Below are positions 56,444-64,000 of a stretch of 64,000 nucleotides of DNA, one piece after another. The DNA comes from Variovorax sp. DXTD-1. GTDB lineage: Bacteria > Pseudomonadota > Gammaproteobacteria > Burkholderiales > Burkholderiaceae_C. The stretch lies in assembly GCF_003984625.1 (NCBI RefSeq), contig NZ_RWKH01000004.1:62001-126000 (forward strand), given 5' to 3'. How positions within the stretch are numbered: the stretch's first letter is position 1; every line of letters starts with the position of its first letter. The position numbers were made by a program, and so were the translations under genes. The notes below the pieces were generated by a model, which worked only from the letters and a program-made list of their open reading frames with translations, was not told the origin of the DNA and did no database searches.

Positions 56444-57429
56444 GATGATTTCAGGCTCGGTTGGAACAGCGCCACGTCGAGCGCGTTGATCTTTCTGGGC
56501 AACAGCTTTTCCGCGAAGAAGGCATCGGCGATGCGCTGCTGTTCGGTGAGTGCTTCGGCCAGCACCGGGCGTACCGCGTAGCTGCGGCGTGCGTTGGCCT
56601 GCTCGATCGTTGCGGCATCCAGCCCCCACACGGGCGACAACAGGGCCGCCGCTTCCTTCGGGTTCTGCTTGACCCACTTGCCGGTTTTTTCCAGTTCGGC
56701 ATACACCACGCGCAGCACATCGGGGCGTGCCTTCGCGAACTTGGTGCTTGCAAGGTAGTAGCGCTGGTACGAGGCAATGCCCGTGCCGTCGGCCAGAATC
56801 CGCACCTTGGCCTGGCGCTGCGCCGCCGCAAGGAATGGATCCCACACCACCCAGGCGTCGATGGCACCGCGCTCGAAAGCGGCCCGTCCGTCGGCCGGTG
56901 TCAGGTAGGCGGGATCGATGTCCCTGAAAGACAAGCCGGCCTTCTCCAGCGCAGCAATCAGGAGGTAGTGCGCGCCGGCCGCCTTGGCAAAACCGACCTT
57001 CTTTCCCTTCAGGTCGGCCACCGATTTGAGCGGTGAATCTTCGCGCACCAGAATGGCCTGCGCCGCGGGCGAAGGCGCCTCTTGCGCGACGAAGGTCAGC
57101 TCGGCGCCTGCCGCCTGCGCGAACACCGGCACGGTGTCGGCGACGTCTGCGCTGATGTCCAGGTTGTCGAGGTTCAGCGCCTCGAGCAGCGGCAGGCCGC
57201 TGGTGAACTCATGCCAGCTCAGCGTGGTATTGAGCGGAGCAAGCTGCTTTTCGAGTGAGCCCTGCACCTTGAGCACGGCAATCAGCGTCGAAGACTTCTG
57301 GTAGCCGAGCCGCACCGTCACGGGCCTTGCGGCCGTGCCCTGGGCCAGCGCGGCACCCGCTCCGAGTGCGCCCAGGCCGGCCAGCCCGGCAACCACCGTG
57401 CGGCGAGAAATCGTGGAGTGCGTAGTCAT
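56440..57429 (-). CDS. ssuA: Aliphatic sulfonate-binding protein SsuA (second copy, Tat-like signal)
   Basis: A 329-residue periplasmic binding protein of the nitrate/sulfonate family. The N-terminus has a twin Arg (SRRTVVAGL) ahead of a Gly/Ala-rich core and cleavage near AALA-QGT, consistent with Tat export. The mature part has [25 protein letters not shown] and [14 protein letters not shown]. It is encoded between ssuC and ssuB and is homologous to the binding protein at 59653-60609. Confidence 0.92.
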   Translation of the reverse strand: MTTHSTISRRTVVAGLAGLGALGAGAALAQGTAARPVTVRLGYQKSSTLIAVLKVQGSLEKQLAPLNTTLSWHEFTSGLPLLEALNLDNLDISADVADTVPVFAQAAGAELTFVAQEAPSPAAQAILVREDSPLKSVADLKGKKVGFAKAAGAHYLLIAALEKAGLSFRDIDPAYLTPADGRAAFERGAIDAWVVWDPFLAAAQRQAKVRILADGTGIASYQRYYLASTKFAKARPDVLRVVYAELEKTGKWVKQNPKEAAALLSPVWGLDAATIEQANARRSYAVRPVLAEALTEQQRIADAFFAEKLLPRKINALDVALFQPSLKSS

Positions 57430-57440
57430 CTGCCCTGCCC

Positions 57441-58289
57441 TCACTTCGGCTTCTTCTGGTAGCCGGGGTGCCAACGCAGCCACCATTGCTCGAGCCCGCG
57501 CGCGAACAGGTCGGCCAGCTTGCCGAGCAGTGCATACAAGAGGATGCCCACCAGCACGATATCGGTCTGCAGGAACTCGCGGGCGTTCATCGTGAGGTAG
57601 CCGATGCCGGCCTGCGCCGAGATGGTTTCGGCCACGATCAGAATCACCCACATCAACCCGAGCGAAAAGCGCAAGCCCACCAGAATGGACGACAGCGCGC
57701 CCGGCAAGATGACCTCGCGGTACAGCTGCCAGCGAGAGAGACCGTAGGTGCGGCCCATCTCGATCAGCTGCGGATCGACGTTGCGAATGCCGTGAAAGGT
57801 GTTGAGGTAGATCGGAAAGAACACCGACACCGAAATGAGGAACAGCTTGGCCGACTCGTCGATGCCAAACCACAGGATCACGAGCGGAATGAGCGCCAGC
57901 GCGGGGATGTTGCGCACCATCTGAATGGTCGAATCGAGCAGCGTCTCGAAGAATTTCACCGAGCCCGTCAAGAGGCCCAGCACCAGCCCCGCTCCGCCCC
58001 CAATGGCAAGCCCGGAGAGTGCGCGGCCGGCGCTGACCTTGACGTGCGTCCAGAGCTCGCCCGAAACCGCCAGCCCCCAGGCCGCCTTGAGCACGTCCAC
58101 CGGCGCCGGCAGCACCCGGGTGGAGAGCCAGCCCAGCGATGAAGCAATCTGCCAGAACACGATGAGCCCCACCGGCACGAGCCACGGCACCAGCCGGCCC
58201 GCAACGTTGGTGCCGAAGGCCTTGAGCGCTCCGGGGGCGCTCTCTCGCGAAGGCGCGAGCGCCGGCAGTTCCTGCACTTGTTCGGTCAT
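57441..58289 (-). CDS. ssuC: Aliphatic sulfonate ABC transporter permease SsuC
   Basis: A 282-residue permease with six membrane segments and the EAA loop EMGRTYGLSRWQLYREVILPGAL. The N-terminal 30 residues are a charged cytoplasmic tail. It works with SsuA and SsuB; start is 8 bases after ssuD. Confidence 0.93.
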   Translation of the reverse strand: MTEQVQELPALAPSRESAPGALKAFGTNVAGRLVPWLVPVGLIVFWQIASSLGWLSTRVLPAPVDVLKAAWGLAVSGELWTHVKVSAGRALSGLAIGGGAGLVLGLLTGSVKFFETLLDSTIQMVRNIPALALIPLVILWFGIDESAKLFLISVSVFFPIYLNTFHGIRNVDPQLIEMGRTYGLSRWQLYREVILPGALSSILVGLRFSLGLMWVILIVAETISAQAGIGYLTMNAREFLQTDIVLVGILLYALLGKLADLFARGLEQWWLRWHPGYQKKPK

Positions 58290-58297
58290 GATGGTCC

Positions 58298-59467
58298 TTA
58301 GCTTTGGGATGCGAAGCGCGAAGGCGCATCGAGATTGGCGACGACTTCGCCGAAGGGCCCGCTCAGCGAGCCACCCGCGAGCCGCGTCTGCGCCCGGCGC
58401 GAGAGCAGCGGGAACACCAGCTCTGCGAATCGGTAGGCTTCTTCGAGATGCGGGTAGCCCGAGAGAATGAACTTGTCGAGTCCGAGCGCCGCGTATTCCT
58501 CGATGCGCGCTGCCACGGTCTTCGGGTCGCCCACGAGCGCGGTGCCCGCGCCACCGCGCACCAGGCCCACGCCGGCCCAGAGGTTGGGTGAGATTTCAAG
58601 TTCGGCACGCGAGCGCATGGCCCCGCCCGCGTGCAGCGCGGCCATGCGGCGCTGGCCTTCGGAGTCCATGCGCGCAAAGGCGGCCTGGGCGCGGATCACG
58701 GTTTCGTCATCGACACGGCTGATCAGCTCTTCGGCGGCTTTCCACGCGGCGTCTTCGGTCTCGCGCACGATCACGTGCAGCCGGATGCCGAACTCGACCT
58801 TGCGGCCCTTGCGCGCGGCGCGGTTGCGCACGTCGGCAATCTTGCGAGCCACCTCCGCGGGCGGCTCGCCCCATGTGAGATAGGCATCGACCTGCTCGGC
58901 CGCGAGCTCGTGCGCGGCAGCCGACGAGCCGCCAAACCACACCGGCGGATAAGGCGCCTGAACCGGCGGAAACAGCAGCTTCGCACCCTTCACGCTCAGG
59001 TGCTGCCCTTCGTAGTCGAAAGACTGGCCATCGTGGCTGCGCGCAAGAATCTCGCGCCAGATGCGGATGAACTCGGCCGACTGCTCGTAGCGGGCCGCAT
59101 GGTCGAGGTAGACGCCATCGCCTTCGAGCTCGGCCTGATCGCCGCCGGTGACCAGGTTCACCAGCAGGCGGCCGCCCGAGAGCCGGTCGAAGGTCGCGGC
59201 CATGCGTGCCGCCAGGCTGGGCTGGTGCAGGCCGGGCCGCACCGCGACCAGGAACTTGAGCTTCTTCGTCGCGCCGATCAGGCTCGATGCAATCACCCAG
59301 GGGTCTTCGCACGAGCGGCCGGTGGGAATCAGCACCCCCTCATAGCCAAGGTTGTCGGCAGCGCCGGCAATCTGCTGCAGGTGGGCCAGGTCGACCTGGC
59401 GCGCGCCTTCGGTCGTGCCGAGATAGCGGCTGTCGCCGTGGGTGGGGAGAAACCAGAATATCTGCAT
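58298..59467 (-). CDS. ssuD: FMNH2-dependent alkanesulfonate monooxygenase SsuD
   Basis: A 389-residue luciferase-fold monooxygenase that cleaves alkanesulfonates to aldehyde and sulfite using FMNH2 and O2. It starts [15 protein letters not shown] and has TGRSCEDPW with the conserved Cys near residue 53, plus [13 protein letters not shown] and LVTGGD. Length matches SsuD (E. coli 381). FMNH2 would come from SsuE encoded upstream in the same operon. Confidence 0.95.
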   Translation of the reverse strand: MQIFWFLPTHGDSRYLGTTEGARQVDLAHLQQIAGAADNLGYEGVLIPTGRSCEDPWVIASSLIGATKKLKFLVAVRPGLHQPSLAARMAATFDRLSGGRLLVNLVTGGDQAELEGDGVYLDHAARYEQSAEFIRIWREILARSHDGQSFDYEGQHLSVKGAKLLFPPVQAPYPPVWFGGSSAAAHELAAEQVDAYLTWGEPPAEVARKIADVRNRAARKGRKVEFGIRLHVIVRETEDAAWKAAEELISRVDDETVIRAQAAFARMDSEGQRRMAALHAGGAMRSRAELEISPNLWAGVGLVRGGAGTALVGDPKTVAARIEEYAALGLDKFILSGYPHLEEAYRFAELVFPLLSRRAQTRLAGGSLSGPFGEVVANLDAPSRFASQS

Positions 59468-59652
59468 GTCTTCTTTCCGTCGGTTGGCCCGGCGTCAGAT
59501 GGCAAAGAAAAAGCCGCGCACGCGGGGCAGCGCGAAGCGCAGGCGCGGCAACGCAGCACGGGCACGGCCGGCCCGCGGCTGCTGCGAAATGCCCCAGGCA
59601 CGCGTGGTCGTGGCAAGCACGCCGGCGGCATGAAGGTGCAAGGCTTCCCGCG

Positions 59653-60609
59653 TCACGCGATTCCCGCCGGAGCGGCCTCGAGCACGCTGATCTTTCGGGG
59701 GATCAGCTTCAGGTCGAAGAAGGTGTCGGCAATCTTTTGCTGTTCGGCGAGGATGGCCTTGGTGATGGGGCCGGTGCCGTAGACCGCGCGCCCCACCGTC
59801 AATTCAGCCACCGGTTTCGGCAGCCCCCAGAGGGCCGCCAGCTCGGCGGCAAGATCGTTCTTGTTGGCGATGCCCCAGGCGTCTACCTTGTTGATCTCCT
59901 CGATCGCAATCGCCAGCACGTCGGCATTCTTCGCCGCATAGTCGAGCGACGAGAAGTAGTACGAGCGGTTGCCCACCACGCCGGTCGCGTCGGCCAGGAG
60001 GCGGGCCTTGAGCGACTTTTCGGCGGCGGCAAGAAACGGGTCCCAGATCACCCATGCATCGACCGAGCCCTTCTCGAAGGCGGCGCGCGCATCGGCCGGC
60101 GGCAGGTAGACGAGGTTCAGGTCGCTGTACGCAAGGCCGTGCTTCTCGGCCAGCTTGACGATGAAGTAGTGAACGTTCGAGCCCTTGTTGAGCGCAATCT
60201 TCTTTCCCTTCAACTCGGCCACGGTCTTGATGCCCGAGCCCTTGGGCACCAGCACCGCTTCCGATTGCGGGCGCGGCAGCGTTGCGGCCACGTAGGCCAG
60301 CGGCGCGCCCGCAGCCTGGGCAAAGATGGGCGGCGCTTCGCCCACGTCGCCGAAGTCGATGGAGCCGACATTCAGCGCTTCGAGCTGCACCGGGCCGGCC
60401 GTGAACTCGGTCCACTTGAGCGACACGCCGAGCGGCGCAAGACGCTTCTCGAGCGTGCCGCGGCCCTTGAGGATGCTGAGCAGCCCCTTCTGTTTGCCGA
60501 TGCGGAACTGACGCGCCGGCGCCTGGGCCAGTGCGCCGAGCGAAGGCAGCGCCACCGCGGCGGCGGCACCCTGCAGCAGGCGGCGGCGCGGAATGGAGAT
60601 GGAAGTCAT
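59653..60609 (-). CDS. ssuA: Aliphatic sulfonate-binding protein SsuA (first copy, Tat-like signal)
   Basis: A 318-residue periplasmic binding protein homologous to the second SsuA copy. The signal has RRRLLQG before an Ala-rich core and ends GALAQA. Matching landmarks are RIGKQKGLLSILKGRGTLEKRL and [14 protein letters not shown]. It lies directly upstream of ssuD, its place in ssuEADCB operons, so this is probably the original SsuA and the other the added paralogue. The ATG at 60609 is 40 bases after a small membrane-peptide gene. Confidence 0.92.
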   Translation of the reverse strand: MTSISIPRRRLLQGAAAAVALPSLGALAQAPARQFRIGKQKGLLSILKGRGTLEKRLAPLGVSLKWTEFTAGPVQLEALNVGSIDFGDVGEAPPIFAQAAGAPLAYVAATLPRPQSEAVLVPKGSGIKTVAELKGKKIALNKGSNVHYFIVKLAEKHGLAYSDLNLVYLPPADARAAFEKGSVDAWVIWDPFLAAAEKSLKARLLADATGVVGNRSYYFSSLDYAAKNADVLAIAIEEINKVDAWGIANKNDLAAELAALWGLPKPVAELTVGRAVYGTGPITKAILAEQQKIADTFFDLKLIPRKISVLEAAPAGIA

Positions 60610-60649
60610 GAGATGTCCTTTCGAATGCGGAGGAGCAAGCAAACCGCGC

Positions 60650-60784
60650 TCAGGCCGAGATGAAGCCGACGATGAGCGCAATGGCGGTCACCACGACCGT
60701 GCTGATGGCAAGGTCCCGCAGGGCGTGCCAGATGGAGCGAGGCGGCGTGTCGAGCGCGAAGTCTTCGGTGGCAACGGGATTCAC
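60650..60784 (-). CDS. Small single-span membrane peptide in the ssu operon
   Basis: A 44-residue gene, GTG start at 60784 with AGGA about 10 bases upstream and TGA at 60650. The peptide has an acidic/Pro N-terminal half (NPVATEDFALDTPPRSIWHA) and one hydrophobic helix (about residues 27-44, ISTVVVTAIALIVGFISA). It fits exactly between ssuE and ssuA in the same orientation and fills a gap that would otherwise be odd in such a tight operon. I know no named homologue; a small accessory subunit of the transporter or monooxygenase system is a guess. Confidence 0.6.
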   Translation of the reverse strand: MNPVATEDFALDTPPRSIWHALRDLAISTVVVTAIALIVGFISA

Positions 60785-60887
60785 GTGTGGGTTCCTTTGG
60801 GCAAAGCTGTCCCCTCGCCGCGTACGGGCGACAAAAAAACGGGAACGGAAATGGGGCTGGCTGGAGGCGGGTTCGACGGAGAACCCG

Positions 60888-61472
60888 TCAGACGCTACAT
60901 CGCACGCGGGAAAACGGCACCGGTTCGAAGCCGTGGGTTACCGGCAGCTTCAGCCCTTCGGTCGCCAGCACTTCGACGGCTTCGTTGAGCCGCTCGGCCA
61001 GGTCGGCATGCACCTGGTAGGCGTTCTCGGGTGTCAGTGTGATCTGCGAATCGGTCGCGTAGACGCCCGGCAGGATGTGGCGAGCCGAGAGCGCATGCAG
61101 CACGGGCCGCAGCGCATAGTCGAGCGCGAGCATGTGGTGCGGGCTGCCGCCGGTGGCCAGCGGCAGCACCGTCTTGCCCTTGAGCGCGTTCTGCGCCAGC
61201 AGATCGAGAAAAACCTTGAGCACACCGCTGTAGGCCGCCTTGTAGACCGGCGTTGCCACCACGACCACCCGCGCATGCGCCACCTGCGCAATGGCACGCT
61301 CGATGGCCGGGTGGTCCCAGTCGGCCAGCAGCAGCGCCTGTGCCGGCAGATCGCGGATGGCGAGCCGCTCGATTTGCGCATTGCGACCGGCCAGCCGCTC
61401 GCCCACGGCCTCGAGCAAGGCGGTTGAACGCGACGGTGCCGAAGGGCTGCCAGCAATCAGGAGAACGGACAC
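60888..61472 (-). CDS. ssuE: NADPH-dependent FMN reductase SsuE
   Basis: A 194-residue flavodoxin-fold reductase that supplies FMNH2 to SsuD. It starts VLLIAGSPSAPSRSTALLE and has the flavin-contact TPVYKAAYSGVLKVFLDLL and GGSPHHMLALDYAL, both characteristic of SsuE/MsuE. The start is GTG at 61472, 17 bases after the sbp2 stop. Frames open further upstream belong to the sbp2 gene in another phase. Confidence 0.93.
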   Translation of the reverse strand: MSVLLIAGSPSAPSRSTALLEAVGERLAGRNAQIERLAIRDLPAQALLLADWDHPAIERAIAQVAHARVVVVATPVYKAAYSGVLKVFLDLLAQNALKGKTVLPLATGGSPHHMLALDYALRPVLHALSARHILPGVYATDSQITLTPENAYQVHADLAERLNEAVEVLATEGLKLPVTHGFEPVPFSRVRCSV

Positions 61473-61489
61473 TAGGAGCTTTCTTTGTT

Positions 61490-62515
61490 TTACTTGTAGA
61501 TCTGGTCGAACGAGCCGCCGTCGGCGAAGTGCGCCTTGTCGGCCTTGGCCCAGCCGCCGAAGGCTTCGTCGATGGAGACCAGCGTGAGCTTGGGAAACTG
61601 CTTGTCGTACTTGGCCTTCGCCTTCTCCGAGGTCGGGCGGTAGAAGTTGCGGCCCGCAATGTCCTGGCCTTCGTCCGAATACAGATACTTGAGGTATTCC
61701 TCGGCCACGGCACGCGTGCCCTTCTTGTCGACCACCTTGTCGACCACCGCCACGGTCGGCTCGGCCAGGATGGAAATGGAAGGCACCACGATCTCGAACT
61801 TCTCGGCGCCGAATTCCTTCAGCGCCAGGAAGGCTTCGTTCTCCCAGGCCAGCAGCACGTCGCCCACGCCGCGCTGCACGAAGGTGATGGTGGAGCCGCG
61901 CGCGCCGGTGTCGAGCACGGGCACGTTCTTGAACAGGCTGCCGATGAATTCCTTGGCCTTGGCGTCGCTGCCGTACTTGCGCTTGGCGAATTCCCATGCG
62001 GCCAGGTAGTTCCAGCGGGCACCGCCGGAGGTCTTGGGGTTGGGCGTGATCACCTGAACGCCCGGCTTCACCAGGTCGCTCCAGTCCTTCAGGCCCTTGG
62101 GGTTGCCCTTTTTCACCAGGAACACGATGGTCGAGGTGTAGGGCGCCGAGTTCTGCGGCAGGCGCTTCTGCCAGCCCTCCTTGACGACCCCGCCGTGCTT
62201 GACCAGCGCGTCGATATCGCCACCCAGTGCTAGCGTGGCCACGTCGGCGTCGATGCCGTCGATGATCGAGCGGGCCTGCTTGCCCGAACCGCCGTGCGAC
62301 TGCTTGATGCTCACGTCCTGGCCGGTCTTTGCCTTCCAGTATTTCGCGAAGGCGCGGTTGTAGTCGACATACAGCTCGCGCGTCGGGTCGTACGACACGT
62401 TGAGCAGCGTCACCGGGCCCGCGCCCTGCGCAAACGACGGCAATGCCGTCAGGGCCATGGCACCGGCCACGCCGGCACCCAGGGAAAGCTTGATAAAGTC
62501 GCGGCGAAAGCTCAT
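61490..62515 (-). CDS. sbp: Sulfate ABC transporter substrate-binding protein (copy 2, Tat-type signal)
   Basis: A 341-residue sulfate-binding protein with [17 protein letters not shown] and [19 protein letters not shown], matching the copy at 46310-47326. Its N-terminus [18 protein letters not shown] is a textbook Tat signal (RRDFIK), unlike the Sec signal of copy 1. It heads the ssu operon and lacks its own permease, so it probably shares CysTWA, or binds a related oxyanion. Confidence 0.93.
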   Translation of the reverse strand: MSFRRDFIKLSLGAGVAGAMALTALPSFAQGAGPVTLLNVSYDPTRELYVDYNRAFAKYWKAKTGQDVSIKQSHGGSGKQARSIIDGIDADVATLALGGDIDALVKHGGVVKEGWQKRLPQNSAPYTSTIVFLVKKGNPKGLKDWSDLVKPGVQVITPNPKTSGGARWNYLAAWEFAKRKYGSDAKAKEFIGSLFKNVPVLDTGARGSTITFVQRGVGDVLLAWENEAFLALKEFGAEKFEIVVPSISILAEPTVAVVDKVVDKKGTRAVAEEYLKYLYSDEGQDIAGRNFYRPTSEKAKAKYDKQFPKLTLVSIDEAFGGWAKADKAHFADGGSFDQIYK

Positions 62516-62550
62516 GGTGTCTTATTCAAAAAGGCATATCGATGAAGCTG

Positions 62551-62565
62551 CGTATTCTGAATACG
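62551..62565. promoter_or_regulatory. Perfect 15-base dyad in the ssu/yggX divergent promoter region
   Basis: CGTATTC and GAATACG flank a single central T. On the minus strand TATATG (62573 to 62568) is a candidate -10 box for the ssu operon just upstream, with no good -35, as for activator-dependent sulfur-starvation promoters. Direct repeats of AGTTCT lie at 62590-62602. The binding protein is unknown. Confidence 0.5.
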
Positions 62566-62652
62566 ACATATAGAAACTGGAACGACCGAGTTCTCAGTTC
62601 TAAATAGCAAAATCAACTAAGCAACCGCTTTCCCCACCAGAGGCAATCAAAA

Positions 62653-62925
62653 ATGGCACGCATGGTTCAGTGCATCAAGCTCGGCAAAGAAGCCGAAGGG
62701 CTCGACTTTCCGCCCTATCCCGGAGAACTGGGCAAGCGCCTGTGGGAGAACGTCAGCAAGGAAGCCTGGGCCGCCTGGCTCAAGCAGCAGACGATGCTGG
62801 TCAATGAAAACCGGCTGAATCTGGCCGATCTGCGCGCTCGCCAATACCTTGCCCGTCAGATGGAAAAGCACTTCTTCGGCGAAGGCGCCGACGTCGCCCA
62901 GGGCTACGTCCCACCCTCGAACTAA
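62653..62925 (+). CDS. yggX: Probable Fe(2+)-trafficking protein YggX
   Basis: A 90-residue cytosolic protein. The conserved start [29 protein letters not shown] carries the family Cys at residue 7, followed by the helical [16 protein letters not shown] block. YggX protects Fe-S clusters under oxidative stress. It is divergent from the ssu operon and 7 bases upstream of mnmC. Confidence 0.95.
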   Translation: MARMVQCIKLGKEAEGLDFPPYPGELGKRLWENVSKEAWAAWLKQQTMLVNENRLNLADLRARQYLARQMEKHFFGEGADVAQGYVPPSN

Positions 62926-62932
62926 GCCCGCC

Positions 62933-64000
62933 TTGGCCGCCGAGCCCGTCGCCTGGCGTGCCGATGAGGTGCCGCGCAGCGAGCGCTGGGGCGACATCTA
63001 TCACACCGAAACCGGGGCGCCGGCGCAGGCTCGCCACGTGTTTCTGGGCGGCTGCGGCCTGCCCGAGGCATGGTCTGGACGGCCGAAATGGCTGATTCTC
63101 GAAACCGGATTCGGACTGGGCCTCAATTTCCTGACAACCTGGCAAGCGTGGCGCGCGGACGCGAACCGGCCGCGCATGCTGCACTTCGTCTCGGTCGATG
63201 CGCACCCGGCCGGGCCTGAAGACCTGTTGCGCGCCGCCGGGGCTTACCCCGAACTGATGCCGCTGGCCGAGGAGCTGGCTGCGCAGTGGCACGGACTGCT
63301 GCCGGGCTTTCACCGGCTGGCCTTCGAAGCGGGCCGCATGCTGCTCACGCTGTGCATCGGCGACGTGCAACCGATGCTGCGCGCGCAGCGTTTCGAGGCC
63401 GACAGCATCTTTCTCGACGGTTTCAGCCCCGAGCAGAACCCTGCCATGTGGTCGCCCGACACGCTCAAGGCTGTGTCGCGCTTTGCCCGCCAGGGCACCG
63501 GCATTGCCACCTGGACCTATGCCCGGGCGGTACGCGATGCGCTTTCGCAGAACGGTTTCCAGCTCGAAAGGCGCCCGGGCCTGCCGCCCAAGCGCGACTG
63601 CCTGGGCGGCGTGTTCGCGCCTGCCTGGACGGTGCGCCGCCGCGGCCCCATGCCTGAGCATGTCGAAACGTCTGGCCGCTGCGCCGTCATCGGTGCCGGG
63701 CTGGCCGGCGCGGCCGTTGCCGCCAGCCTCGCGCGGCGCGGGTGGCGGGTCATGGTGCTCGATGCGGCCGACCGCCCTGCCGCCGGCGCTTCCGGCCTGC
63801 CGGTCGGCGTGCTGGCGCCGCATGTTTCGCCCGACGATGCCCTGCTCTCGCGGCTTACGCGCGCCGGCATCCGTGCCACCTGGCTGGAACTGGAGCGCCT
63901 GCTGGAAGAAGGCCGCGACTGGCGCGCCAGCGGCGTGCTGGAGCGCCGGCCTGAAGGCGACACGCGCGTGCCCGCCGGGTGGAGCGACAGCGGCCCGAAC
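62933..64000 (+). CDS. mnmC: tRNA 5-(methylaminomethyl)-2-thiouridine bifunctional protein MnmC (N-terminal part; runs off window)
   Basis: The first 356 codons are open to the window edge. The N-terminal methyltransferase domain has the SAM motif ILETGFGLGLNFL (about residues 55-67) and the LDGFSPEQNPAMW motif near 165. The FAD oxidoreductase domain begins about residue 245 with CAVIGAGLAGAAVAASLARRG. MnmC converts cmnm5s2U to mnm5s2U at tRNA wobble position 34. The best start is a TTG at 62933, since homologous sequence (WRADEVPRSERWGDIYH) begins soon after and no ATG precedes it; the ribosome site is weak, so coupling to yggX is likely. Confidence 0.9.
   Translation, partial: MAAEPVAWRADEVPRSERWGDIYHTETGAPAQARHVFLGGCGLPEAWSGRPKWLILETGFGLGLNFLTTWQAWRADANRPRMLHFVSVDAHPAGPEDLLRAAGAYPELMPLAEELAAQWHGLLPGFHRLAFEAGRMLLTLCIGDVQPMLRAQRFEADSIFLDGFSPEQNPAMWSPDTLKAVSRFARQGTGIATWTYARAVRDALSQNGFQLERRPGLPPKRDCLGGVFAPAWTVRRRGPMPEHVETSGRCAVIGAGLAGAAVAASLARRGWRVMVLDAADRPAAGASGLPVGVLAPHVSPDDALLSRLTRAGIRATWLELERLLEEGRDWRASGVLERRPEGDTRVPAGWSDSGPN

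Overview
The window reads as chromosome of a high-GC betaproteobacterium, most likely a Comamonadaceae member close to Variovorax. The basis is codon use, gene orders such as selO-msrB-yciB-bolA-ppiC and smc-zipA-ligA, and protein sequences that resemble that group; this assignment is inference from recall and was not searched. Coding density is very high: no gene-free gap exceeds about 200 bases. I found no rRNA, tRNA, CRISPR array, prophage or insertion sequence.

Region 1 (1-14257) is a leftward catabolic block: lipoprotein carboxylesterase, acyl-CoA ligase, two paralogous Liv-type binding proteins, livHMGF, a fused enoyl-CoA hydratase/3-hydroxyacyl-CoA dehydrogenase and an M20 peptidase cut by the window edge. 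A divergent AraC-type regulator is at its right end. Together this suggests ester hydrolysis, uptake of a carboxylic acid, CoA activation and beta-oxidation. Region 2 (14333-27965) is mostly housekeeping: selO, msrB, yciB, bolA, a SurA/PpiC-like isomerase, purL, map, glnD, pgm and a PPC-domain protein.

Region 3 (27994-42890) has a three-gene polar amino-acid transporter without an ATPase gene, doxX, peptide deformylase, a Tyr/Gly-rich lipoprotein, ligA-zipA-smc, a lipoprotein, a hipBA-type toxin-antitoxin pair with a clear operator, and an orphan ParA/MipZ-like ATPase.

Region 4 (42899-62515) is dominated by sulfur acquisition. One leftward operon runs lsfA, alpha/beta hydrolase, sbp, cysT, cysW, cysA, dsbB. 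A second runs sbp2, ssuE, a 44-residue membrane peptide, ssuA1, ssuD, ssuC, ssuA2, ssuB, ssuF and ends at a strong terminator. A serine acetyltransferase follows. Between the operons lie an azoreductase with its LysR regulator, a flavin reductase, a PanE-like reductase, an Asp/Glu racemase-family protein and an orphan flavin-dependent halogenase-like enzyme. The window ends with yggX and the start of mnmC (62653-64000).

The most notable points are two palindromic elements carried in frame inside purL, an Arg in place of the Walker A Lys of LivF, an 89-base element repeated in front of the two Liv binding-protein genes, two candidate leaderless genes (map, hipB), a perfect 11-base operator dyad at hipBA, and the unannotated 44-residue gene in the ssu operon.
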